Positions 42,847 through 54,758 of a stretch of DNA of 64,000 nt are shown piece by piece. The notes beneath the pieces are model-generated. The model was not told the origin of the DNA. It did not search any database and saw only the letters and a list, made by a program, of their open reading frames with translations. The position numbers and the translations under genes are program-made. This DNA comes from Calocera cornea HHB12733 (Eukaryota; Basidiomycota; Dacrymycetes; Dacrymycetales; Dacrymycetaceae): assembly GCA_001632435.1 (NCBI GenBank), contig KV423916.1, forward strand, positions 1 to 64,000, in the 5' to 3' direction. Each line of letters begins with the position of its first letter. Positions within the stretch are counted from its first letter, which is position 1.

Positions 42847-45165
42847 GGTGTGAGGGGGGAGGCGGGACTCGGGGGGGTGGGTGTCACGGCCAACCGACGG
42901 GGAAGCGAGCGGCGCGGGGGATATGTACTCTCCGCGCCGGCGAGAGAGCGGGGCGAGCCATGGTGGTCGCCAAGCCGAGCGAGCCCACGCTGGTCCGGCG
43001 CCCGGAGTCGGAGTCGCGTCGGGGGTTCAACACGGTGGGCAGGATCGTACGAGCCGGGTAGCCCTGAGTGCATGCGTCCCCCACCAAGTTGTGTGTCTCT
43101 CGCCTGCACTTCTGAATGGCACCGGGGCCGCCCCCTCATGGCCACACCCACCTCGGCCGCCGGCGCCACGGACCCCCAGCCTCCTCCCCTCCAGGAGCGA
43201 CGGAACCATCAAGCACTTCCAGGCACACATCTGCATCGCCACCAGACCCATCAATCATGCAACCCCGGCGCGCCCGGGGTTGCGCCTCCGAGCTGTCCGC
43301 CGAGGGGGGCAACGTCTGACTTGTGCTATGCCCAAGTGACCAGGACGACTCCGGCCCGTCGGGTGAGTGAGTCCCAGGGATCGGGTTGCAGACCTGTCAC
43401 GCCGTTGGCGGCACCATCCACGTACTAGTACTCTGGGAGCAGCCAGCCGTGTCCGCCTTGATCGTCCCTCCCTCTGGTCGGCACACTTGGGTGATGTCGC
43501 TCGAGATAGCTGGGCCTCCTCGGGGCTTTCCACACCTCACGGATGGAGACACGCTTCCGCTTCATCTCAACAGCCCTGGTGAGATGGGCACGCAATCGTC
43601 CGGGCCAGAACGCACAGCCTGCCGTGAGAGAGACGGAACATCCTCAATCAGGTGCAGGTGTACGATGAAGCGTCAGGCACTCACCGCAACGCTGCTGAGA
43701 TGTGGAGGCCCGGTGTCTGTGGCAGCGGAGCCCGGCAGGAGGGTGGGCATAGCTGGGCAGCGGAGGGCACGCTCGTCAGCAGTGGCGACGGCTGTGGCAG
43801 CAGCATGGGCGCAATGGCCTCCTTTTGACAGCGGGCCGCCCTTCGATGCACGCGGCCTGCCAGCACCAGCACTCTAGAAACGTGGTTGCCACGCAGCGTA
43901 CAACCCCGCAAGGTCATACGAGGATTTCCCATGGAAGAGCTGCCTATGACCATCCCAAGCTAGTGGTGAAGCAAGAACATAACCATGGGGGAGAGAGCTT
44001 GTAGGCGCCGGCCGCATTGGAAGGCATGGTTTCGGAGTCAGAAGAGGTACACTTGCTGGCAAGATGGGCGCGAGCAGCCGTTACCCGTTGCCATAGGCTT
44101 CCATTTGCACAAATCCACATTGATATCAACTCGCGAACATGCTCGAGATAGAAGAGGGCGGTACTGCGTCCAATCGAGCCACTAACACATGTCCTCCGTG
44201 GAGAGAGCCAAAGCCGCGCTATCATAGTACAATCCGGGCCGTGTCGTGGCAGACCGATGCGCGGCAGACAGAGGCCGCAAAAGATCTAGATTGGCCCGAT
44301 CACAGAGCGACATGGCGCGCGGTCTGTCAGCCTATCAATATTCGAAACCCGGAGGTCCTCTGTCGCCTTCTGCAGCCTTCTCGCCGATGTCAATTAGGGT
44401 TCCTCTGCCCCGGAGCCGAGTCCGACTGCGTGTCTCTGACTCTCAGCCTTCCTTCCGCCTCCGTCAGACTTCGCGCTTCTCTTGCTTCCAAACCCTTTCT
44501 GGTCGCGCTGCATAACCGCAGCATAGCAACGGGACGCGACGCGCTGCAGACTCAATTATAGCCATCAGCATCTGCCTGCAACTTGTGCATCTGGCGCGAG
44601 CGAGCGCAATTTGAATGGTTCGTATAACCGAGATTCGCTGCGAAGATTGACTGCAAGCAGCTTTACAACACCTTCGATGAATTTGCTATTATTATTGGCA
44701 CGCCTGAATGGCACCGTTGCACGACACTCTCGTTTGATACCGCCGGCTCACGCGCCATTGGCCCTCTGCCGTCCGATGCCGCCCACATCTGATCCAGATC
44801 GGGCTTCTCTTTTTTCTTCGGAGGCCGGCCTTGCCCCCCACCGTGGTCGGACTGCGGAATCCCTGGATAAGGGCGCCGCGCCCACAGCGTGCTTCATTGG
44901 GTTCTCGCTGCTCTCGTCGGTGCTTGGGCTGCCGCTGACAGCGCGCTCTGTATCGCCTTGGGAGCGTTCTATTCTATCGTACCCTTTGCAGGCGCGCTTT
45001 GCACGCCTTTGCCTGCCTCACCTGGGCCACCACCACTCCCACCTTCGCTCACTGTCTCTCACTTCTCGCGCTCGCTCCCCCTTCCTCCTCATTTGTTTGC
45101 CACTCGTGAATTCTCCACACGTTCATTAACCACACGCTCATTACCCGCACGCTCATTCTCCGAAA
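42847..45165. other. Intergenic between RTA1 copies A and B
   Basis: No supported gene in 2.3 kb. Near 45117-45160 CACGCTCATT-like words repeat three times directly before copy B. Confidence 0.55.
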
Positions 45166-46328
45166 ATGTCTGGCATCCTCACCGCCCCGACCGTCGTCGC
45201 CTTCACCGTCCCCGGCGTCGCAACAATCACCACCACCCTTCCCTCGGGGTTCGACTATGCCTCGGCCACCTCCGCCTATGCCTCCTACTTTGCGGCCGCC
45301 GCGGCCACCCTCACCGCCACTCTGCCGGGGACGACGTCGACGACGGGCGCCGCCACGACCACGACGCAGGACACGGGCGTGTGGCCGTACCTGCCCAGCT
45401 TCCCCCTCGCCCTCATCGCCGTCATCCTCTACTCCCTCATCACGCTGCTCCTCATCGGCCGCATGTTCCACTTCCGCTCATGGTGGTTCATCGCCCTCGT
45501 CCTCGGCGGGCTCATGGAGACGCTCGGATTCGGCGCGCGCGCGAGCAACACGCTAGACCTTGACAGTGCGCCCTCCGCCCTCTTGCATACCGCTGATAAT
45601 GTTGCTGACCACCCGCCGCAGACGTGACCCTCTACAAGATGCAGATGGCGTGCACGATCCTCGCGCCCATCTTCACAGCCGCGGCGGAGTACGTCCTCCT
45701 AGGGCGTATCATGGACTACGTGGGAGCGCGGTACTCGCTCTTCCGGCCCGCGCTCGTCGCATGGATATTCATCATCTCCGACGTGATCGCCTTCCTCATC
45801 CAGGTGGGCGGGGCGGGCGCGCTGCTGGCAAAGCCGTTCACCGGCAACGGGAGCACGCAGCAGCAGCTGGATGACGCGGAGAACCTCGTCAACCTCGGGG
45901 ACAACATCCTCCTCGCCGGCCTGGCCGTCAACCTCGGCTCCTTCGTCGTCTTCTTCATGCAAGTAACATGGTTCGACTACAAGACGCGCACACAGGGTGC
46001 GCCCAACGGGCCCTGGCGTACCCTCCTCTCCGCCCTGTACATCTCCAGCACCCTCGTCCTGATCCGTCAGATCTACCGCGTCATCGAATTCTCCCAAGGC
46101 TGGTACGGCTACCTCCCGACGCACGAGGGATACTTCTACGCCTTCGACAGCCTCGTGATCCTCCTCGCGAGCGCGGTGTACGCCTGGTACTGGCCTAACC
46201 TCTACATCCCGGGGGATAAGCACATGAGGCTCAGCGCGGAGGGCGAGGAGTGGAGGGAAATGACGAAGCGCGAGAGGAAGGCCGCGGGGCTCATGGAGGG
46301 CGCCAATGACAGCGTGGAGCGCGTCTAG
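45166..46328 (+). CDS. RTA1-family membrane protein, copy B
   Basis: Paralogue of copy A with the same intron position (about 45567-45622, after DLDN, before VTLYKMQMACTIL). It starts MSGILTAPTVVAF, then a short Thr/Ala-rich extracellular segment (TTSTTGAATTTTQDTG), seven predicted helices, and the hallmark RVIEFSQGWYGYLPTHEGYFYAFDS. The tail KRERKAAGLMEGAND is basic. Third codon positions are strongly C/G. Substrate lipid and role are inferred from the family only. Confidence 0.9.
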
Positions 46329-47474
46329 GCGCCGGAGCGCGGCCGGCGACGTCCGAGGCCGCACCGCTGCCGGGGACGGACTGGAGACTGCGGAGGGACG
46401 GGTGTACGACTAGGGCGCCTCGCAGATGGTCCACGCGCATCACATACCCAGGGACTCCTATATCGGACAGTGATCTAGCTCACAGTAGGAGCGCGTTAGG
46501 GTGTCTGTCATAGATCTGCATTACATAGAAATTGGACTATCTGTTGTTGCTACAGCTGTGCTTGGCGCCCCTCTGCGCCCTCTCTACAACGGGCGCCATC
46601 CCGGAACAGAACAGAGCCGATGTTCGGAACTGTCAACATCATTGCTCAACAATCAGTCGAGTCATCCCCGCAGTCCGGGAGAAAGCCAGAACTGCGCTGG
46701 TAGAACAATCAGGAACGTACGGTAACATGTCGATCGATGCGCGGCAGATCAGCATCGACCCATCAATGCTGTAAATCCGGCGGCGGCCGTCCCCCTCCCA
46801 TTCTTCTTCGTGCCTGGCCATGCTGCCGCTGCCAAGCCTTCGCGCCCAGACCAAGTAGGTTCTTCCGCCCCCGACTCCGACGCACTCTACTGCAGCGCCG
46901 ACTTCGTCAGTACGATGCCTGCTTCTCGCACTGTGCATTATTGACTGGGCGGGTCACAGCAACACCGCGTTCAAGAGGGATTGCAGCTCTTCTGGCGCCA
47001 CGGGATCCCGAACGACTGGTCGGGCCATGTACTGTATCATATCACGTTGACTCGGATCTAACTACGGCCCATTCGCTCCTTCAGATCGTCATTGCCAGGG
47101 ATGATGATCAGCTGGCGATCATCGAGCAAACTTGCAACCGGCCCAGGGCGGCAGAGCGTGGAGTGGGTGCTGCACATTTGTATGAGCGTCAACAGAAGCC
47201 GCTCGCGCTGGCTCGCGATAGCGCTCGCGCACCGCCTTGCGCAGGCTGCCCTCGTTCGATTCTCAGGCTGCACGGGCGCCGGCCGCCGTCGTCCTCCATC
47301 GGGCCCGCTGCGCTCCCTGGCTCGGCGCTGACCCGCCGAGCCGCCCTGACAGTACAAATGCCGTGGGCTATTTTATAATCCCATCGCCCAACTGTATACT
47401 ACTGCTGTCGCTCCCCCTTCTCGCCCTCGCCCTCCCCTTCCTCCTTGTCCAGCACCGTCTTCCGCGTCCTCGCC
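46329..47474. other. Intergenic between RTA1 copies B and C
   Basis: No supported gene; a plus-strand ORF of 213 codons (46737-47378) has no motif. A TATA-like TTTATAA lies near 47368, about 105 bases before the copy C start, followed by a CT-rich leader. Confidence 0.5.
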
Positions 47475-48492
47475 ATGTCTGCCCTCGTCGCACTCGCTGC
47501 CAGGGCCACGGCGCCCGCATCGAGCGGGCAGGGCGACGTCTGGCCCTACGTGCCCAGCTTCGCCCTCGCCCTCGTCGCCGTCATCCTCTATGCGCTCGTC
47601 ACCGTGCTGCTCATTGGGCGCATGTTCCAGTTCAAGGCCTGGTGGTTCATCGCCCTCATCCTCGGGGGTGTCATGGAGTCGCTTGGGTTCGGTGCGCGAG
47701 CGCGCAACGCTCAAGATCTCAACAGTGCGCAAATCCCCCCTCTTGCAGATTGCCGAGCAAGGTTGCTGACTAGCCGCAGACGTGACCCTCTACAAGATGC
47801 AGCTCGCGTGCACGATCCTGGCGCCCATCTTCACCGCCGCGGCCGAGTACATCCTTCTCGGGCGCATCATGGGATACGTCGGTGCCCGCTTCTCGCTCTT
47901 CCGCCCCGGGCTCGTCTCCTGGGTCTTCATCATCTCCGACGCCATCTCCTTCCTCATCCAGGTGGGGGGCGCGGCTGCCCTACTCGCAAAACCGGACACT
48001 GGTCCGAACAGCACGCCTGCGCAGCTGCAGAATGCGCAGAACCTCCTCAACCTGGGCGACAACATCCTCCTCGCTGGACTCGCCGTCAACCTCGGCTCCT
48101 TCGTCATCTTCATCGTGCAAGTGACGTGGTTTGACTACAAGACGCGCACGCAGGGTGCGCCGGGCGGCCGCTGGCGCACGCTCCTATGGGCCCTCTACGT
48201 CTCGAGCGTGCTCGTCCTCATCCGCCAGGTCTATCGCGTGATCGAGTTCTCCCAAGGCTGGTTCGGCTTCCTCCCGACGCACGAAGGCTATTTCTTCGGA
48301 CTCGACTCGCTCGTCATCCTCCTCGCCAGCGCGGTGTACATCTGGTACTGGCCCAACCGGTATATTCCGGGGAACAAGCATATACGACTCGACGAGAACG
48401 GCCAGGAGTGGACAGAGATGACGAAGCGCGAGAGGAAGGCCGCGGGGCAGATTGACAGCCCCAATGGGAGCAACGGCCCGGGCCGCGTCTAG
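47475..48492 (+). CDS. RTA1-family membrane protein, copy C (short N-terminus)
   Basis: Third paralogue, same strand as copy B. The ATG at 47475 (MSALVALAARATAP) gives an N-terminus about 45 residues shorter than A and B, lacking the SGILTAPTVVAF start and the Thr-rich segment, yet keeping all seven helices. The intron (about 47725-47779) is at the conserved position before VTLYKMQLACTILAP. The hallmark RVIEFSQGWFGFLPTHEGYFFGLDS and YWPNRYIPGNKH are intact. C resembles A through the first helices (ILYALVTVLLIGRMFQFKAWW) and B near the C-terminus (KRERKAAGQID), suggesting exchange between copies. Confidence 0.9.
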
Positions 48493-49883
48493 GCGGGGAG
48501 AGGGTGTACTATCAGGGTGGGCTCGCGATAGAGTGGATAGACTATACTTCTAGGCTAGACTGTACGGGTAACCTGGGGGTTAGGGGGCGTGGGGTGTCAT
48601 AGATCTGGATACACCATTGGCTTATTATTCCCGTGCTTGCGACTATTCCGTTCCACCGGCAATGGGCAAGGTCCTTGCCATGCCCATCTCTGTTGGACTC
48701 ATAAACAACGGTGACTCGTCCCTGATGGGTTACCCTATCGCTCGCTCGCTCGCACCCGATCGGCGAGTAGACGCCTCACTAGACTATCGCTCATCGGCGG
48801 CGGTATTCTCGCGCCCGTAGCCTTGTTCTGCTCCTGTTAGACTACGGGCCGCATTCCATTTTCTCATTCCCTATCTCCGAGTGTGATCACAAGTAGGACG
48901 GCGATGTATGCTGGGTCGAAGTCTGCCAAAAGGCTTCCTGCCCGATGTCGAGGCGCTCGAAGAGATGGAGTATGACTCAGTCATGATGCGTGGCGATGTC
49001 GCTCCGTCTCCTGTCAGCCCGATCACCTCGCCAATCTCCCTCGCTCAACCCCATCAATATCCCTCGCCAACCCCTTGTGTCCTCCGCCAATCCCGCTCCA
49101 ACCTCCTGACTGTGCTCAGCCCTTCTTTTCTCCATCTATGCGCTCCAACCTTCTGATCCTGCGCCGTTCGTTCGGCGTCTTGTTTTCGCCGCCGATCACC
49201 GTTCGCAACCTCCTAATGGTGCTTGTGGTGGTTACAAGCCGTACTAGCCATTGCTACAATCGAATCGGCCGATATGTCCGATTGCCGCGCTGCCGATATG
49301 TTTCTTCGGAAGAAGGCGGCCCCGCCGGTTATCACTCCAATTGCTTTAAATCATCTCTCGTCATCGCTGCAATGCTTCCTCCGGTTGCTGTACGCTCCAA
49401 CATGCTTCCTGGAAAGGAGATTTCGATCGGCTTTCTGTATGACTGCGTACACATGTGGACTGCTTCGAAACCGTCTCCTTTCTGTTTCTGCCAAATAACA
49501 CCGGACCAAAGCCGCTTCTTCTCCCTTTTTGTTCGCTTGCATGACTCCGTCTCAGCTTCCTTACCAGTCACGCCTTTCACACCGGGCGTCCTGACGGCGA
49601 TACTCCCTCCTTTCACTTGATCGAAATTTCGCGGCTGTTGTATATTCCAGACTTGTCTTCTCCTATCTCGAGAAACGACCCCCTATCGAAGTACTTTGCT
49701 CGAGCAAATCTCCTAATCACGTGTTGACTTCTTTCGGCGCGTCACATCTGATCCCGTTCATTGTAATGTATAAGTATGACTGTTCCCCACGCGCCTCCAT
49801 CCCCATTCCCTCTGCCGCTTTGCTTATCCTCTACACCACTCTCGCATACAACAACAACAACCTTTTGAATATCGATTCTCGAC
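48493..49883. other. Intergenic, T/C-rich with short degenerate repeats
   Basis: No supported gene. Between 49095 and 49225 a word like CAACCTCCTGATNNTGC recurs in diverged form, which creates a long but motif-less ORF (49075-49620). Confidence 0.5.
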
Positions 49884-52800
49884 ATGTCTGGCCCTGTCGC
49901 TCGCCGTCCGAAAGGCACGGCTGGTGTTCCTATCAAGGTCACGACCAACATGTATGAACTTCAGCTCCACCCCGATCGCGTCATCTACCTGTACAACGTC
50001 GGTATGTAGTGCTCGTAGCTCATTCGAGGCTCTACATCATATTCTCCTTCAGAAATTGTGCCGGAGTTATCGGCGACTGCATCGAGGAGGAACTACGAGC
50101 TCATCGACATCCTTCAGAACAAAGCCCATCCTCAGGCTTTCAATCCTCGTGCAGCCTATGATGGGAGCCGCATCATGCTCTCGACTACTCAGTATGCTTG
50201 GGGCGCCTACCATGAGGCATGTTCCACTTCATTGCTTGCGCTTACTATCTAAACTCTTTCACTCAGTTTCCCGTTTTGACGTCTATGAAGAACCCTCCTC
50301 CACCTCTCGGACAGAAGGGACACTTCCTTATCAAGATCACCGCGGGGCCTAGTTTCCCTGTTGCGTACGTTGATATGTGCGACCATATATGCCCACATAT
50401 ACTCATCTGGATCTATCATGCAGGTCGTTGGCCAATTACGTGCGGAATCCCAACTCTATCCCTCCCGATGAAGTCGTGAACTATACCAACATCTTCCTGC
50501 GAATGGCACCGATGAGGTATGCATGTCTCAGGTTCAGCACACCTGTGGAGCTCTGATGTCAGCTCAGTACGCATGCCTTCCGCGGCAACAACTTCTACGT
50601 TGATCAAGGCTCTCGGGTGTTCGACGACTGGCTGATGCTGCGACGAGGCTTCTTCCAGTATGCTCGCTTTTCGAGTCAAGGCCACACCCTGACCCACGTC
50701 CCCACTCAGGTCTGTGCGGGCCACTGTGACAGGCCCCATGATTAATATGGACATAACTAGCACGCTTTTGTGAGTGGTACTTTCTTCCTTGATGAATATT
50801 CTGTTGACACATTGAACAGCTGGATCAAGCGTCCCTTGATGGACACTGTGATCAGTCTCCTCCGGCTTTCTGACCATCGCGCCCTTTCGCGTCTTGATGA
50901 TAGGCAGCTCCACACTTTGAACCGCCTCCTGAGGGGTGTTAGGGTGGTCCCTCTCCACCGTCCAAATGCTGCGCCGAAGGTCATTAGAGGTTTCGACAAG
51001 CGAGGCGCCGACGGTATTAGGCTTGACGGGAATGGTGTAACTGTCGAGGTATGCTACTTTCGATGACTCCCCTTTTACTCACTGATATCGTCCAGGATTA
51101 CATCCACGAAAAGTACAACAAACGCCTTTCGTACCCAAAGTACCTTTGCGTTTCCCTGAGCAATGACCAGCAGAACATGTTGCCTATCGAACTGCTGGCT
51201 ATAGATAAGAACCAGTTCTTCGACCTGAAGAAGCTGCAAAATCCAGTCTGGGACAAGCAGATCCGCACGTTCGCCATGGTGAAGCCTTCGGAACGTCTTC
51301 GCATCACCAACACCGGCCCGGAGCTCATGCAACATGCCCAATCCGATTACATGATTCGCGCAGGAATCCGTGTCAATCCAGCTCCTATGCTCCTCGCCGC
51401 CCGAAGTATCCGGCCTGTCCCCGTTGCATATGCGAACGGACAATCTGTACCTCGCTTCGGTGCATGGAAGAATCAGAAGTTCTATAAAGCCATGAGCATC
51501 AAATTTTGGGCTGTGATTGTGCTTGACCATCAAGCCCCCGCTCCGGTAGTGAAAAGCTTCATCAGCAGGCTTGTTTCCGCTATGGAGCGTTGTGGCATCC
51601 GTAAGTTTCCACTATATGCATCCAGCACGCTGGCCCTGCTCATCGACTCCTAGGGGTACTGGATCAGACTCCCACGTTATATCCCAAGGATGCCAGACAG
51701 GACATAACGCAGGTACCGTACTTGAGTTTACTGCTGGTACCGGTCACTCATCCGCATTAGCTTCTGGATCACGTCAAGGCCGACCTCATGAGGAGGTTCA
51801 AGGAGCCGCCTAGCCTGCTTGTTATCGTGACCCCTGGAGAGGCGGACTGGTAGTAAGCGCCATGCTTACCGATTCTAATATGTACTGAAGCTGCTGCAAG
51901 CACCGAGGTCAAACGACTTGGTGACATCACGCTTGGAATCCCGACCCAGGTACGGATCGAGCTGTTCACAACAAAGCCACTGACTGAACATACTTTAGCA
52001 TGTCCTCTCCTCGAAAGCTCTCAAAGAAGACAGAGGCAGCGCTGAGTACTGTGAAAATGTTGCGCTCAAGTATGTCTTTCGATTCCTCCCTGCATAAGGG
52101 AGTAGCTAATTTTGAGCTCAGGGTGCTTCTTCCACCGATGTCAATTCAGGAAGGACTAACAAAGTGGTAGATCAATGTCAAAATGGGCGGGGTTAATTTT
52201 GTCCCCCATCCGGATGCTATCAGCTGGATCCGGAATGGAGACCCATTGATGGTAGTCGGTATGCTGACTTGTCCATGTATCTGACTGCCTTTCTAACAAC
52301 GTCCTTGAAGGTGCCGATACCAGTCATCCTAAGCCGAGAGAGGAATTCAAGCCCACCATTGCGGCAATCGCGTTCTCTGTGGATCGTGAAGTATCCAAGT
52401 ACAATGGGCTGGTGACGATCCAGAAGGGTAGACAAGAGATTATTGCAAATATCGTTATGATGCTTAAGGTAAGCACGTCTTCTAGGCGATTGGGTTGAGG
52501 CTTATGCGGCTCCGAGACTGCCATCACCACGTTCAAAGCCCAAAACAGAGTCGCCCCAAAGCGCATCCTTTTCTATCGGTGGGAACTTACGATTCCAGGA
52601 CGACAACGTGCTGATTAGCAACAGGGATGGCGTTGGCGAGGGCATGTATGCTGAGGTAGCAAACTCGGAGCTTCAAGGAATCCGCCGTGAGTCTACGATG
52701 GCATCCGTCCTTCTGTTTCTTATTGAGAGCATGCGCAGAGGCATTCAAGGATTTGAATGAAGCTCAACCGAAGATTACGTTCATCATTGTAGGGAAGCGT

Positions 52801-53542
52801 CACCACCTGCGTTTCTACCCGGACAAGAGGGACGAGGATCGCTCCGGTATGTCAACTATCGAAGCCTTCCGCTGACCGGTGGCTAACCACTCAATAGGGA
52901 ATGCCAACCCCGGTCTTGTCATTGATAAGTAAGTCCGACGTGCTCATTAGGCTGTTGTGGTTGCTCATGCCTTGTGTAGTACTATCACCAGCCCAATCCA
53001 GTTAGTTCGATGTTGTCATTTGCTGCCTGCGCTAAAGGCGTTCTAGCGACGACTTCTACCTGCTCTCCCATCAAGGCATCATTGGAACGTCCCGTCCCAT
53101 GCACGCAGTGCCCATCCATGACGAGAATGGCTTGACTTCTGACATGTATACCGTAACTGCATTTCCCCTTTGCAGACGCTTATTTCTCTCCAGGCTCCAA
53201 GGCTTGACCTTTGCCATGACACACAACTACCAGCGTGCAACACGGAGCGTGAGCATCCCGGCTCCCATCTACTATGCCGACGTAAGTGTGCATTGCACGA
53301 GGCTTGTTCCCTCTCACAGCCTATGCAGATCCTGTGCAGTCACGAACGCGCTCGGATCCACTTTGATCCATCGATTGACTTCGCCTCGGAGACCGCAAGC
53401 TCCGGCGGACCACCCCCGACGTCTCAGCAGTACCTCCAAGCTTTCCGTCCGGTTGCAACGCGTATGCGTGACGTGAGTCTTCAGTCCTTCCTCGCACGGC
53501 TGATCACTGATATGACGTGAACAGACGATGTTCTGGATGTAG
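49884..53542 (+). CDS. Argonaute (PAZ-PIWI) RNA-silencing protein
   Basis: Guide-RNA-binding effector of RNAi. About 20 introns of roughly 50 nt split a protein of about 800-850 residues from [11 protein letters not shown] (49884) to the typical Argonaute end RMRDTMFWM (53542). N-domain: [45 protein letters not shown] and [21 protein letters not shown]2: [67 protein letters not shown] (first Asp), [12 protein letters not shown] (Glu), [33 protein letters not shown] (second Asp), [14 protein letters not shown] and ERARIHFD (His). All four slicer residues (DEDH) are therefore present. One junction needs a single-nucleotide exon at 52122. Confidence 0.9.
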
Positions 53543-54040
53543 GACTCGCGTGATCTCCGAGGGTGCTTATCTGACACGTCCGGACCCCCTAAAGGGGTAC
53601 GGCCGTGTTATGTAATCGCCCCCGGCGCTCAGTGCGACGCCTGCGTGGAACTTCTCCCTTCTTCTCCTTCCCAATCCTCCTAAGCGACGGTGAAAGGTCA
53701 AAGACCCGCCGTATCCCCTCTCGTAAGTCAAGGCGAAAGGTCAAAGATCCGCCCATCCTGGTATAGTTATGATACGGTTAAATGGAATGGCATAAACTGG
53801 TTTGCGTGATTAAATACTACATCGTGGTGGCGGAAAGAGATTCGTGTACAAGTACAACTCGGAAAGGGGACAGACGTTCTCGGGTATAACGGGTATTGAC
53901 GACAAAACACGCCCAGCGCGCGACCTCTGGTATTCGTCTCGTACCAACTTCAACGTGACCGATGGCCGATGAATTTCATCATCATCTACAACGGCCAATC
54001 AGCAACAGCCCTGACCAGAGGAAGACGGGACGGGACGCAC
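53543..54040. other. Intergenic
   Basis: Between the Argonaute stop and the small minus-strand ORF. GACCGCC/AAAGGTCAAAGA words repeat twice (53690-53755). No gene seen. Confidence 0.5.
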
Positions 54041-54232
54041 CTACTGTTCAGGCCAGGGCAGCTTGCGCGAGATGTAGTTGGGGCTCCCGGGGCAATCCGT
54101 GCTGTCGCAGCAGATGATCTCGACGACGTTGCCCTTGATCTCCTGCCAGCAGGAGTCGACGGGGCTCGTGAAGCCCATGCTCTTCTTCGTGTGCGCGGGC
54201 GCGTGCGCGGCGGCAGGGCGCGGGGAGCACAT
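54041..54232 (-). CDS. Small Cys-containing protein, unknown, possibly spliced from an upstream exon
   Basis: An ORF of 63 codons from the ATG at 54232 ends PNYISRKLPWPEQ at 54041. It holds four cysteines in a compact core (DSCWQEIKG .. EIICCDSTDCPG), suggesting a small metal-binding or disulfide domain. I do not recognise the family. An upstream ATG at 54414 opens a frame (MPPSSHAPLRALYEPEE) that could be joined by an intron of about 80 nt ending just before MGFTSPVD, giving roughly 100 residues. A very good TATA box lies at 54751-54758 on the same strand, so a transcript is likely even if the exact start is unclear. No signal peptide is obvious. Confidence 0.45.
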   Translation of the reverse strand: MCSPRPAAAHAPAHTKKSMGFTSPVDSCWQEIKGNVVEIICCDSTDCPGSPNYISRKLPWPEQ

Positions 54233-54750
54233 CGTTGCTTTGTGTATGTGTATTACTGTGTGTGGGCGGGCGGCGGGCAGGAGTGCTGCGCGGGTATGCG
54301 GACGACGGGGGCCGGGAGAAAGTGCGGGTAGGGGTCTACGGAAAAAACGCGTTCAGTACGCGCTTCCTCAGGTTCATATAGGGCGCGGAGGGGAGCATGA
54401 CTCGACGGAGGCATGTCGAGAGATAAAAGATAAAGACAAGGTTACGCACCCTTATTGACGCGTGTGGGCTTTACCGGGGTTACGGCAGTGGAGGGTCGCC
54501 GCAGTGGAGGAGAACTGTGGATTTGTTTGGGTGCGGCCGGGTGAGAGCGGGTGAAAAATGTGAGATGGCGCAACCGAGGGTTCCCGGCGACGGGTTGTGT
54601 TGATTGAGGCCAAGGTTGGAGGGCGGTGGACAGCGGAGGCTAAGGGCGTCGGTATGCTCTGAGACAGTGAGCGGGGGTGGGGCGGGGGCAGAGGGATGGC
54701 TGGGAGGGCGAGCTCGTTGAGTGAACCCTGCTGGGCAGCGAGCCGGGGGT

Positions 54751-54758
54751 TTATATAT
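54751..54758 (-). promoter_or_regulatory. TATA box upstream of the small Cys protein
   Basis: CATATATAA on the minus strand within GCATATATAAACCCCC, about 340 bases before the ATG at 54414. Confidence 0.5.

Noticed and set aside
46737..47378. 213-codon ORF between RTA1 copies B and C
   Set aside because: No domain, irregular composition, and it covers the likely promoter of copy C.
49075..49620. 181-codon ORF upstream of Argonaute
   Set aside because: Built from diverged short repeats, no motif, and no splice connection to Argonaute.
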